The notes beneath the pieces are model-generated. The model did no database searches. It had not been told where the DNA came from and saw nothing but the letters and a program-made list of their open reading frames with translations. Below, one piece after another: positions 17,526-27,129 of a stretch of DNA of 64,000 nucleotides. Both the position numbers and the translations under genes were made by a program. The stretch is from Stieleria maiorica (lineage in GTDB: Bacteria; Planctomycetota; Planctomycetia; Pirellulales; Pirellulaceae). Numbering within the stretch: position 1 is the first letter of the stretch; each line of letters begins with the position of its first letter. Where the stretch lies: the NCBI RefSeq assembly GCF_008035925.1, contig NZ_CP036264.1:6357641-6421640 (forward strand). Direction: 5' to 3'.

Positions 17526-20500
17526 CTACCTTGACATCCGCGCGCCGAGGGGGACGAGTTCGTTGAAGCGGTCGATCGGCTGCTTTGCCGTCCAGGCCAT
17601 CGCACGCAATAGAATCGTCCGGAAGATCGGATCGTCAAACGTCCAACTGTAGTGGCCCGGAATACTGACAAAGACGCGTCCCGCCGATCGTTCGTAAGCC
17701 CACATTTGCGGCCGCGCGGCGCCGTCTTCGATGCTCGTTGCGAACAAGGTGACGTTCTCTGGCTGGCCGGTCAGTCGCCAATAGCTTTCGTCGTACAACT
17801 GCAGCGGTTCGATGTTGCGCATGATCGGATGGTCGGTGTTGTGCACGTTCAAGGCGAGTGGTCCATGCCGGTAACCGATGCTGCCCCCCTTGGATGCCAA
17901 ACCAATCCGACGTGAGAAATCATCGGCGCGGTCATTGCCGTTGACCGCCCAGTGGACGTAGATCGCGCCGCCGCCGGAATCAAAATACCGGTCCATCTTG
18001 GTTTGACGCTGATCGTCCCAGTCGCCCTTTTGAAAGAACACCAAGACATCGGCGTCGGCGAGTTGTTGATCATCTGGGAAATCCCAGGCGGCGTCGACAT
18101 CGACCGCTTCGGCGGCGGCCAACAATTGCCCCCACTGAATCTGCCACGCCGGGTAGTCGTGTTCGCCCGGGCCGTGATCCTTCTTGCCCGCCACCAACAC
18201 CACCTTGATCGGGTCCAACACGCTCGGCGGTGGCTCTGCCCCGGCCAACACCGCAGCCACCTCGGCCTGGGTGCGAACCGGCGGAGCTTCCAGCGGTGAA
18301 TCCAGTGGCATGTGCGGCGGCGGAGTCAGCAGGAACGTCATCAAGTCGCGAAACTGGTCCGCCGTCAATTTCTCGTCGATGCCTTTGGGCATCACCGATA
18401 CTTCCGCCGGCTTGATCGTGTCAATCTGTGCCTTTTCCAATCGCGTGGTCTTGCCGTCGGCGTCTCCCAGCATCAACTGACCGTCCACCGTCTGCAGCGT
18501 TCCGGTCAACACGCGACCGTCGTGCAGCAACACCGTGTTCCCCAGGTAATCCGGATTGATCGCAAAACTGGGGTGTTTGATGTCACGCTCCACCGACGCA
18601 TAATCACGATGCACCAGGTTGCTCAGGTCGGGACCGATGTCGGAGCCGGCCAGACTGGAGCCTGGGCCGTGGATCGCGTGACACTTGAAACAGCCGGCGG
18701 CGTCACTGTGAAACACACGTCGTCCCCGCCCCCAATTCCCGCCCTGGATTTCCGCGATTTCGATCGCATCGATCGGCGACGTGTCTTCATCGGCACCACT
18801 GGTCCATGGCAAGTGGAATCGACGCAGCGGCAACGCTCGCAATCGCGAATCCTCGTTGGTTGACGCGGAGAGCGACCAATCGGGGGTGCTGTTTGCGGCG
18901 ATGGAGGCACGCACGGTCAGTGGAACATCGGCCGCCGTTTCGGGATCAATCTGGATCGTCGCGCTGAACGTTCCGTCATCGTTTCGGTTCGCATCGATCT
19001 GTCGGCCTGCGACGTCCAGGTGAAACGACTGGGACGAGTGAGCGGCCAGTGTGACGATTTCTTCGGGCCACTGGTAATCGAGCGTCGATCCCGGTTGGAC
19101 TTTGGGTCGCAGCAGATCGCTGACGTCCAACCGAGTCTGCATGGTAAGCATTCCGCCGCCGGAAATCAGCTTGCGTAGGTCATCGTGAACCGCACTCTGC
19201 CGCGTGAATTCATCGTTGACCTGCCAGTTGACGTGCGGCAACCAACCCGTCCATTCCGGATTCACCGTTGCATCCTCGCTGTGGCGGGTGAACGTCGCTT
19301 GTATGCCGCCGAGCGTCAGATCAACATCGATCGACGCGATTTGTTCGATGCCATCGGTTGTTGATGACTCGACGGGTGATTGATAGGGAATGGAAACGGC
19401 ATAGTGATCGCGCGCCCCCATCGGATCGGTTTGCAAAAGCACACTGCGGCGATCACCGGACAATGCCATGCCGTGAACGGTCAGGTTTTGACGTGGGGTC
19501 GCCAGTTGACGTTGGACGACGGCGTAGGGTGGCATCAGCGTTTCGAATTGGTCCCCCGCGCGGACGAATTTGCCGTGCTGGACGACGATCCGGTCGACGA
19601 CGTTTCGCAGCATCGCGGGGTCCAGCGGGCGATCGAACGCGATCTGAATTTCACGCGGCGAGTTTGCCCATACGTCGACCGGCCGCGCAGCTTCGGGACG
19701 CGACATTCGGATTCGGTACAACTTGCCCATGCCGGTCGGCCCCGTGCCCCAGTCGGGCGGGCCGCTGTGGCACGCGACCACCAAGTCGCCGTTGGGGGCG
19801 ACACAGGCGTCGACGGTCAACATCTGCAAACACGCTAACAATTGCGTCGATGCGACGTAGCCGGAGTCCGTTTTTACCAGTTGCGTTCTCCAAATCTTTC
19901 CACGCGATTCACCGCAAACGATCGCGTTTCCGGCCCACCCCTTCGGCCCGAAGATCGGCGCGGATTGACCGTCGCCGTTGAACACCATCCCACAGGTCGA
20001 TTGGTGTTGCGGAGCGTAATCGAAGACGGACGGTTCATCGATCACACCAGGATTGTGCCGCGGGTGTCGGGGCGGGAAACCGTAGTGTCGATCCGGCTCA
20101 AGATGCAGCAATTCGTCGAACGGATTTCCGTTGGGCAACCACGTCGCGCCTTCCTGTTCGGCGCAAAACAAGTCACCGTGCCGGTTGAAGGCGAACGCGA
20201 TCGGGAATCGGATGCCGGTGCAAACGGTTTCACGGGTCTTGAAGTCCGGCGAGACACGTTGCACGGTGCCCCGATCGCTTTTCAGGTCATAGTGTGCGAC
20301 ACCCTGCTGGTCGATCAGATAGGCATTGGCATAGTTGGCCGTTCCCAGTCCGAAGTACAGCGACCCGTCGGATGCCATGGCGATACCGGTCGCGTCGACA
20401 TTCTGTGGGATTTCATCCCAACCGGTCGCCACCACGATTTCTTCGTCGGCTTTGTCGTCGCCGTCTTTGTCGACGATCAATGACACCTTGCCCTTGCTGG

Positions 20501-21632
20501 GCGTGAAGACGCCTTGCCCGTGCGGATAGTTTTTCGGCGTGACCAACATCCCGATCGGTCCCCGCAACGAACCTTCATTCTTCCAAAACAGTTCGGCTGT
20601 GTCCTCCAATGAGTCGCCGTCGCTGTCACGCAGCAAGTGGACGTCGCCGTTGTAGCCGAGCGTGACCAGCGTACCGTCATCGCGAAATCGCACGTTGTTG
20701 ACGTTGGTCAATTCGACCGGGATCTCGTGAACTTCAAATCCAGGCACCAGCATTTGAATCGCCAGCGGGTTTTCAACTTTCTGCAGTTCGGCTGAGTCGT
20801 TTTCCAATCGCAACGCATCCGGCAATGTTTCGGCGAGGGACGCGTGCTTCGCTGTCAAGTAACGCTCGACAGCATCCGTTTCGTGATCCGAAAGCATCCG
20901 GTCGTAGATCAGGACTTCGGCGATGTCGCAGGTCAACGGACCGGCAACGCGCATCTCACCTTGTCCGTTGTGATAATAGCGAGCCCCCAACGTCAGTTCC
21001 GCGAGCGACATCGTTGACGGTACATAGGGGCGTTTCCCCGCATCTTGTCCATCAACTCGCAACGAAACGGTTTTCAAGGCGGCATCAACGCGGAGGGCGA
21101 CATGATGCAAGGTCCCGAAGTTGAATTCACCCTCGAAAAGGTCCCGAAACCCGCCGAAACCGCGTCCTTCCGCATTGATGACGTTCAACTTTCGCGTCGG
21201 ACCGGGCCCCAAGTCGAGATTGAACCCGGTTTCGTAGTCGCGTCCTCCCGGCGCGTTGGATGAGATCCAACCGCGAAAGTCGCCGGGGTTGGCGTGGGGC
21301 GCCACGACAACGAAGACGCTGATCGATTCGGTTGAGATGTCGTTGCCGACACTCCGCAGGTGCGATCCGGAGAATCGCACGACGTGGGTGTCGCCGATTT
21401 CAACCAACGAGGGCTGTTGATCCGAGGATGATTGCGAAAAATCGCCTAAGTCAGCGGCAAGGTTGCTCCATTTCGGTACCGGCCCGGTCTGCTGTGTCGC
21501 CGCCAGTTGACTCGCATCCAAATGCAAAACGAGCCCACTGAATCTGGGTATTGGATTTTGATCCGCGGAGGCCATTCCGGCGAAGAGGATCAATTCGAGC
21601 AGCAATAACGTTCGAACGACGTACATCATCAA
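17526..21632 (-). CDS. PVC-type haem-binding protein: LamG-like, beta-propeller dehydrogenase, cytochrome c and ThuA domains
   Basis: 1368 residues with a signal peptide (MMMYVVRTLLLLELILFAG). The N-terminal LamG/concanavalin-like module (about 27-255) is followed by a six-bladed propeller of the PVC 'membrane-bound dehydrogenase' type (about 290-650, with DSDGDSLEDTAELFW calcium-like loop). A cytochrome c domain has CFKCH at about residue 980. A C-terminal ThuA/trehalose-utilisation-like glutamine-amidotransferase fold runs from about 1150 to 1350 (KVVLVAGKKDHGPGEHDY). The family is proposed to oxidise sugars in the periplasm and pass electrons to c-type haem. Four modules in one chain is a large variant. 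It reads toward the sulfatase at 15447, with which it may be co-transcribed. Confidence 0.85.
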   Translation of the reverse strand: MMMYVVRTLLLLELILFAGMASADQNPIPRFSGLVLHLDASQLAATQQTGPVPKWSNLAADLGDFSQSSSDQQPSLVEIGDTHVVRFSGSHLRSVGNDISTESISVFVVVAPHANPGDFRGWISSNAPGGRDYETGFNLDLGPGPTRKLNVINAEGRGFGGFRDLFEGEFNFGTLHHVALRVDAALKTVSLRVDGQDAGKRPYVPSTMSLAELTLGARYYHNGQGEMRVAGPLTCDIAEVLIYDRMLSDHETDAVERYLTAKHASLAETLPDALRLENDSAELQKVENPLAIQMLVPGFEVHEIPVELTNVNNVRFRDDGTLVTLGYNGDVHLLRDSDGDSLEDTAELFWKNEGSLRGPIGMLVTPKNYPHGQGVFTPSKGKVSLIVDKDGDDKADEEIVVATGWDEIPQNVDATGIAMASDGSLYFGLGTANYANAYLIDQQGVAHYDLKSDRGTVQRVSPDFKTRETVCTGIRFPIAFAFNRHGDLFCAEQEGATWLPNGNPFDELLHLEPDRHYGFPPRHPRHNPGVIDEPSVFDYAPQHQSTCGMVFNGDGQSAPIFGPKGWAGNAIVCGESRGKIWRTQLVKTDSGYVASTQLLACLQMLTVDACVAPNGDLVVACHSGPPDWGTGPTGMGKLYRIRMSRPEAARPVDVWANSPREIQIAFDRPLDPAMLRNVVDRIVVQHGKFVRAGDQFETLMPPYAVVQRQLATPRQNLTVHGMALSGDRRSVLLQTDPMGARDHYAVSIPYQSPVESSTTDGIEQIASIDVDLTLGGIQATFTRHSEDATVNPEWTGWLPHVNWQVNDEFTRQSAVHDDLRKLISGGGMLTMQTRLDVSDLLRPKVQPGSTLDYQWPEEIVTLAAHSSQSFHLDVAGRQIDANRNDDGTFSATIQIDPETAADVPLTVRASIAANSTPDWSLSASTNEDSRLRALPLRRFHLPWTSGADEDTSPIDAIEIAEIQGGNWGRGRRVFHSDAAGCFKCHAIHGPGSSLAGSDIGPDLSNLVHRDYASVERDIKHPSFAINPDYLGNTVLLHDGRVLTGTLQTVDGQLMLGDADGKTTRLEKAQIDTIKPAEVSVMPKGIDEKLTADQFRDLMTFLLTPPPHMPLDSPLEAPPVRTQAEVAAVLAGAEPPPSVLDPIKVVLVAGKKDHGPGEHDYPAWQIQWGQLLAAAEAVDVDAAWDFPDDQQLADADVLVFFQKGDWDDQRQTKMDRYFDSGGGAIYVHWAVNGNDRADDFSRRIGLASKGGSIGYRHGPLALNVHNTDHPIMRNIEPLQLYDESYWRLTGQPENVTLFATSIEDGAARPQMWAYERSAGRVFVSIPGHYSWTFDDPIFRTILLRAMAWTAKQPIDRFNELVPLGARMSR

Positions 21633-21879
21633 TCACCGTCGAGCCAAAGGATGACGAGCCATTCGGCTCGGTTGAAATTCCGCCGGTATTGTAGCCCGTC
21701 ACCGCCTGGGCAGCGTCGTTTTACATCGCCACCCTCGCCAGAGCGTGGAAAATGGCGGGGATCCACCTTCTGGCGAAGGTAGCTACGCCTGGCCGGAACT
21801 CACGAGGTTTCATCACGTTATATTTCAGTCGTCGAATCACATGAACACGGTATCCTTTGATTGAGAGTTGGCATTGCTG

Positions 21880-23271
21880 ATGAACTACCCATCGACGGTC
21901 GCGCTGACGCTGTTTTGCGTATCGGGCTTGCTGCTTCCCCACGCCGTCGCCGAACCACCGACGCCACCTTCGAAAACCGATTCGCCGCCCAACGTGATCT
22001 TGATTCTGGCCGATGACATGGCCCTGGGAGACCTTTCCAGCCTGAACGGCGGGCTCAGCCGGACTCCCCACCTGGATCGCCTGAAGGACGACAGCGTCTG
22101 GTTCTCACAGGCGTATTCCGCCGCCCCGGTGTGCGCGCCCGCGCGGGCGGCACTGTTAACGGGTCGCTATCCGCATCGCACCGGAGTGGTCACGTTGAAT
22201 CAGCTGACCTATCCGTCGTTGACACGCCTGCGCCGCGACGAGACGACGATCGCAGAACTGCTTCAAGACCGCGGATACGCAACCGGACTGATCGGTAAAT
22301 GGCACTGCGGCAATGGCCAGGGCTATGAACCGAACGACCATGGTTTTGATGAATTTGAAGGCTTTCTCAATCACACCTTTATCCGCCGGTACTTTGATTA
22401 TCGATTGCAGGTGGCGGGGCGGACCGTCGAGGTCAACGATCAATACCTGACGTCCGATCTGTCCGCCCGGGCGGTCGATTTTGTGCGTCGACATCGGGAC
22501 GAACCATTCTTCTTGCACCTGGCGCACTACGCACCGCATCGCCCGATCGATGCCCCGGCCGAGCGGATCGAACCCTATTTGCGGCGTGGGCTCGACCAGC
22601 AGACCGCGACGGTGTACGCGATGATCGAAATCATGGACCAGGGAATCGGCGAGTTGTTGGAAGAACTGGATCGACTGCAGATCCGCGAGCAGACGATCGT
22701 CGTGTTTGCCAGCGACAACGGCCCCGACCCGTTGGTTCAGCGACGGTTCAATCACGACCTTCGAGAAACCAAGTACACGGTTTACGAAGGCGGGGTGAAA
22801 GTGCCGTTTTTGGTGCATTGGCCTAACAAGCTGACACCCAAGGAGCTTCATGATACCGTTCACTTCACCGACGTGCTGCCGACGCTGATGGAACTGTGTG
22901 GCTTCGACGTGCCCGAAACGCTTGAACTGGACGGTGCGTCCTTGGCGGGACGGTTGACGGGAAACGCCGATGTCGCACCGTTGCCCGGGCAACGGTTTTG
23001 GCAATGGAATCGCGCCCAGCCACGCTATTCGCACAACGCTGCGGTCCGCGAGGGCAATTGGAAACTCGTGCGGCCCTTCGTGACACGCAACATTCCCAAG
23101 AACGATTCGGAGCTTCCACCGGCACTTTACGATCTGTCGTCCGACCCGAGTGAATCACACGACGTGGCAGCCGAACATCCCGAGCGTGTCACGCAGATGA
23201 ATCAGGCGCTGGAATCATGGACTCGCGCGGTGGAGCGGGATCGCACGCGAACCGAATCGGTTGCGGACTAG
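21880..23271 (+). CDS. Secreted type I sulfatase
   Basis: 463 residues from ATG 21880. TTG codons upstream at 21868 stay open but lengthen the signal peptide without benefit. The signal peptide is MNYPSTVALTLFCVSGLLLP. Metal motif NVILILADDMALGD and formylglycine motif CAPARAALLTGR (Cys85) are present, as is FASDNGPD near residue 285. The motif is CxPAR rather than CxPSR, a tolerated variation. The single catalytic domain has a compact C-terminus. It is divergent from the giant cytochrome gene at 21632, and the 247-base spacer between them may hold both promoters. Confidence 0.9.
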   Translation: MNYPSTVALTLFCVSGLLLPHAVAEPPTPPSKTDSPPNVILILADDMALGDLSSLNGGLSRTPHLDRLKDDSVWFSQAYSAAPVCAPARAALLTGRYPHRTGVVTLNQLTYPSLTRLRRDETTIAELLQDRGYATGLIGKWHCGNGQGYEPNDHGFDEFEGFLNHTFIRRYFDYRLQVAGRTVEVNDQYLTSDLSARAVDFVRRHRDEPFFLHLAHYAPHRPIDAPAERIEPYLRRGLDQQTATVYAMIEIMDQGIGELLEELDRLQIREQTIVVFASDNGPDPLVQRRFNHDLRETKYTVYEGGVKVPFLVHWPNKLTPKELHDTVHFTDVLPTLMELCGFDVPETLELDGASLAGRLTGNADVAPLPGQRFWQWNRAQPRYSHNAAVREGNWKLVRPFVTRNIPKNDSELPPALYDLSSDPSESHDVAAEHPERVTQMNQALESWTRAVERDRTRTESVAD

Positions 23272-23414
23272 TCGTCGACCGCAAATCCATTGGCGTACTT
23301 GACGATGTGTCCGCAGCGTCGCCGTGTTCTCCGAACTCGGCGCACGCGAAAACGCGAAGCTTGACCCCGCGACGACCTGGAAAGGACCTCGTACAACCCA
23401 TCGTCCTCGATCCG

Positions 23415-26400
23415 CTAGCGTTTTCTGACTTCGATGATGTACTTCATCAGGTCATTGAATTCCTTGCGGCTTTTCAGCTGACGCGCCAGGTTTTCCGGCA
23501 TCAGCGAAACCTTGGATTCCTTGACGTCTTCGATGTCATCCTGAGCGATCGTGATCGGCGCGGGTTCGGCCAAGTTTCTCAAGACGATCTCGTCGTCGTT
23601 CTCGGAGATCCGCACGCCGGTTTGCACCTTGCCGTCGGCGGTCAGGATGCTCACCTGTGCGAATTCCTTGTCGATCAGCTTGGAGGGATCCAGGATCGAT
23701 TCGACCAACTGCACGGGCGTCAGCTTGGTTTTGATTGTGGTCAAATCCGGACCCAGGCGTGCCGCCCCGCCCGGCGGGTCGTGACAGGCAAAGCAGGCGG
23801 CGGCGGATTGATAGAACAGTTTTTTTCCGCGTCGCACGTTTCCTTGATCGATCGCAACCTTGGCCAATTCGGCTGGCGGCGTGCTGAGCAGTTCTTCTTC
23901 CAAGGCTTGATTGGAGAACTCTTCGGTCTCGACGGCCGGCACGTCCTTCATCAGCGATGCTTCCAGCGGGTGCTCGGCGAGCAAGTCGTCCGGGGTCCAG
24001 AACGTCGATCGGTCGCCGGTCTGCTCGCGCACTAGTTTGACGCTGTGGGGGCTGACCGGTGAGGCTTGGTTGCCCCAGGTGTTGCGAACGAAGGTCAAGA
24101 CCGCCGCAACTTCCTTGTCATTAAGCAACGATCGGAACGCGGTCATCGGCGGCACGCCGCGCGAGGGATCATACGTCTTTCCGTTGACGGTCAGTTTCCC
24201 CCACAATCCGTGCAGCGTCATTTTGATCAGACGGTCCTCGCTGCCGTTGACCCAGGGGCTGTCGACCAGCGACGGATAGATGTTTCCGCTGCCTTTGCCG
24301 TGCGTCAGGTGGCACGTCGCGCAGTGCGATTCCCGTTGATAAACCTCCGCGCCCAACTTGTACACTTTTCGATCGGCAGGACTGAGGTGCTTGGGGGGAT
24401 CGAATTTGACGAACTCGATTTCGGCCGGCGCCTCAAATCCGCTCGCCCCGGTGGTGTCGACGTTCTCCCAAAAATGCTTTACGGTGTTTGCCGCCACGAC
24501 GGCGTGTTTGACGTCGGAACTGAGCAACATGTCCAACAGCGCTTCGTTGCGAACTCCGTGTTGCTGGTGCAACCAAAGTGCTTCGAGCAAGTGGTGGGCT
24601 TCGGTTTCGTCGTTGGGGTCAAAGTCCTTGATCCATTGCTGTGCCGCGGCGATCACTTCGTCGGAGTCGCGGCCGCTCAATTCCACCCGCGTGCGATGGC
24701 GGACGCCGTTGACGGGGTGCTTCAGGTTTTCCAGCAACGCCGCGATCGGTTGGCCGTCGATCTTGACGGGCTGCTGCAGCGGGCGGTCTTTGACCGTCAG
24801 ACGGAGGATGCGGCCGTGTCTGTGGTCGCGGTTGGGGTCGCGAATGTTGTGTTGCATGTGGCCGATAATGGCGTTGTGCCAGTCGGAAACGTACAACGCG
24901 CCGTCTTCACCGACGACGGCATCGGTCGGGCGAAAGTTCCGATCCTCGCTGTTGATCAATTCCAACCCCGGCGTTCCCCAGACGTGTCCGAATTCGCGGT
25001 CTTTGCCGTTCCCCTCGCGATCCAGGGAATACTGTTTCACACCCAGAAAACCGATCGTGTTGCAGATCAAAAAATCGTCCTGCAGCTCTTCGGGGAAGTG
25101 CTGCGAGGACAAGATCGCATTGGCCGCGACGGGGCGGAATTCTTTTTCCAGCAGGGTGTGCATCTTGAATCCCTTGCCTTCGGGACGCACCTGATACGAT
25201 CGTCCCCCGGTGCCGTCGTTGGCGTAGCAGTAACCCCAGTAGTCAAAACTGGTGCCGTGCGGGTTGGGCGAGTTTCCGGCGTGGGGCGTGATCGCAAAGG
25301 TCCGCGGGTCAAAGCGATACATGCCCGACGCACCGATGTTCAGGTTTTGTTTCCACGGCGTTTCGTGGTTGTGGACCAGAAAAATTCCGCTTTGCCAATA
25401 GATCCCACCGTCGGGGCCGAACACCAGATTGTTCGCCGCGTGGTGCGTGTCGGCGGTTCCCAGCCCTTGCAGCATCGGGTATCGCACGTCGGCTTTGTCG
25501 TCCCCGTCGGTGTCTTTCAAGAACAGCAGATCGGGCCCGGAGGTGACGATGACGCCGCCGTTCCAAAACTCGAACCCGAGCGGGTTGTGAACGTGGGCAA
25601 AGATCTTTCGCGTGTCCGCCTTGCCGTCTTTGTCCGTGTCCTCAAAGATCATCAGGCTGTCGTTCATCTCCTTGCCGGGTTCCCACTTGGGATAGGTGTT
25701 CCAGCTGGCAGCCCACAGCCGCCCCTTGGCATCGACCTGCATCTGCACGGGATTGGCAAGGTCGGGGAACTGGACTTCGGAGGCAAAGACGTTCAATTCG
25801 TAGCCCTCGGGAACCCGTATCTTTGCGATCGATTCTTCGGGGCTCAGGTAGTCGATGCTGCCTTCTTTTTCCGCGCTGGAGCTTTTGCTGCCACCGCCGA
25901 TGTTGGAGATCACTTTCACCGGCGGCGGGACGTTGCTGTCGTCGACGGTGTATGTTTTCCCCTCGGCGGCTGCCCAGATCGCAGGGTCGCGATTGGCGGT
26001 CATTACATCCAGCATGACCAGTTCGTGTTTCAGCACGTCGGCGTTGCTTTGCCCATCGACAAAGGTCAGCGTCGATCGACCGCCCCAGATGTCGTTGCCG
26101 TCGGTGGCGTGATAGCGATTGTGCCAATGCCAGTTCTTGTCCTCGACCGCCGCGTAAAGGTCAGCGAGCGTTTCGTCGGCCGGCACGGTTTTGCCGAGCA
26201 GAGCCTGTGAGATGATTTGGCTGAGCTGGCGATAGCCGTCGGCGTTCAGGTGGATGCCGTTGAGGGTGTACCGCTTTGAATCGGATTGAAACAGCTGAAG
26301 GGTCGGGGTGTACAGATCGACGAAGGTGGCCCCCGTTTCGGCCGCCGCTTTTCGAGTCGCTTCGGTGTAGACGGCCAGATTCGCGTTCAGCTCTTGCCCG

Positions 26401-26921
26401 TCGGGAAGATGCCGGTCACCGGTGAATTGGTAGGCGATAGGGCTGAACAAGACAAAGCGAATGTCCTTGCCCGCCTCTTTTCGCAGCTTGGTGTATCGAT
26501 CGACCAGCTTCACCAATTCGCCCCGATAGGCGTCCGCTCCCGCCGGCCCGGCAAACGACTCGTTGTAACCGTAGAAGCTGAACAACACGTCCGGGGCAAC
26601 ATGCTGCAAGTACTCGGCGTCGTTGGTGAAACCCTGGTTGCGGGGGCGTTTGTTAACGATGTCGCCGGAGAAGCTCATGTTGCGAAAGCGGACGTTCATC
26701 CCTTTCAGCTGGCTTTGCAGCACCGTTTCGACCCACGGGTCGTGCTGCATGCGGTCGGCCAGACCATTGCCGTAAATGGCGACCACATCGTTGGCACGAA
26801 ATTCAAACGGCTCGGCCGCGTCGGCCGCGGGGCGAAAGACCGCTACGGACAAGACGCCGACCAGCAACAGTGGAACGACGGCGTTCTTCGGAATGGCAAC
26901 GAAGCTGCGGATGATGTTCAT
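23415..26921 (-). CDS. PVC-type haem-binding protein: SGNH-hydrolase, beta-propeller dehydrogenase and two cytochrome c motifs
   Basis: 1168 residues with a signal peptide (first 36 residues). The N-terminal SGNH/GDSL hydrolase-like domain (about 40-260) starts with [13 protein letters not shown] and ends in a GIHLNADGY block with the expected His. The usual GDS serine motif is replaced by YGNG, so activity is uncertain. The middle is a PVC 'membrane-bound dehydrogenase' propeller ([15 protein letters not shown] onward). A HEAT-like linker leads to two c-type haem motifs, CATCH at about residue 865 and CFACH at about 1045. Long plus-strand frames, including one of 714 codons, are antisense shadows. 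Role by family: periplasmic oxidation linked to haem, substrate unknown. Confidence 0.85.
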   Translation of the reverse strand: MNIIRSFVAIPKNAVVPLLLVGVLSVAVFRPAADAAEPFEFRANDVVAIYGNGLADRMQHDPWVETVLQSQLKGMNVRFRNMSFSGDIVNKRPRNQGFTNDAEYLQHVAPDVLFSFYGYNESFAGPAGADAYRGELVKLVDRYTKLRKEAGKDIRFVLFSPIAYQFTGDRHLPDGQELNANLAVYTEATRKAAAETGATFVDLYTPTLQLFQSDSKRYTLNGIHLNADGYRQLSQIISQALLGKTVPADETLADLYAAVEDKNWHWHNRYHATDGNDIWGGRSTLTFVDGQSNADVLKHELVMLDVMTANRDPAIWAAAEGKTYTVDDSNVPPPVKVISNIGGGSKSSSAEKEGSIDYLSPEESIAKIRVPEGYELNVFASEVQFPDLANPVQMQVDAKGRLWAASWNTYPKWEPGKEMNDSLMIFEDTDKDGKADTRKIFAHVHNPLGFEFWNGGVIVTSGPDLLFLKDTDGDDKADVRYPMLQGLGTADTHHAANNLVFGPDGGIYWQSGIFLVHNHETPWKQNLNIGASGMYRFDPRTFAITPHAGNSPNPHGTSFDYWGYCYANDGTGGRSYQVRPEGKGFKMHTLLEKEFRPVAANAILSSQHFPEELQDDFLICNTIGFLGVKQYSLDREGNGKDREFGHVWGTPGLELINSEDRNFRPTDAVVGEDGALYVSDWHNAIIGHMQHNIRDPNRDHRHGRILRLTVKDRPLQQPVKIDGQPIAALLENLKHPVNGVRHRTRVELSGRDSDEVIAAAQQWIKDFDPNDETEAHHLLEALWLHQQHGVRNEALLDMLLSSDVKHAVVAANTVKHFWENVDTTGASGFEAPAEIEFVKFDPPKHLSPADRKVYKLGAEVYQRESHCATCHLTHGKGSGNIYPSLVDSPWVNGSEDRLIKMTLHGLWGKLTVNGKTYDPSRGVPPMTAFRSLLNDKEVAAVLTFVRNTWGNQASPVSPHSVKLVREQTGDRSTFWTPDDLLAEHPLEASLMKDVPAVETEEFSNQALEEELLSTPPAELAKVAIDQGNVRRGKKLFYQSAAACFACHDPPGGAARLGPDLTTIKTKLTPVQLVESILDPSKLIDKEFAQVSILTADGKVQTGVRISENDDEIVLRNLAEPAPITIAQDDIEDVKESKVSLMPENLARQLKSRKEFNDLMKYIIEVRKR

Positions 26922-27129
26922 GAGGCTCTTGTTGATTGGGGGCTGTTCGCCAATGCGAACAATGCCCGTGCGGAAATCGCGGGGGGGCGGACGATGGGCG
27001 CGGTGGGGATCGAGGAGGGAGATTCGGAGATTGTAATCGAGACGGCGACGTGCAGAAGGTAGTCAGGCTGCGCGGCATGGAGAATCGTGACGGGGTCTCC
27101 GTGGTGGGGGCACGCGACAAAATGCCGCC

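Noticed and set aside
24066..26210. Plus-strand frame of 714 codons
   Set aside because: It is exactly antisense to the SGNH/PVC haem protein, which has clear domains and signal peptide. Long antisense frames are expected in high-GC DNA.
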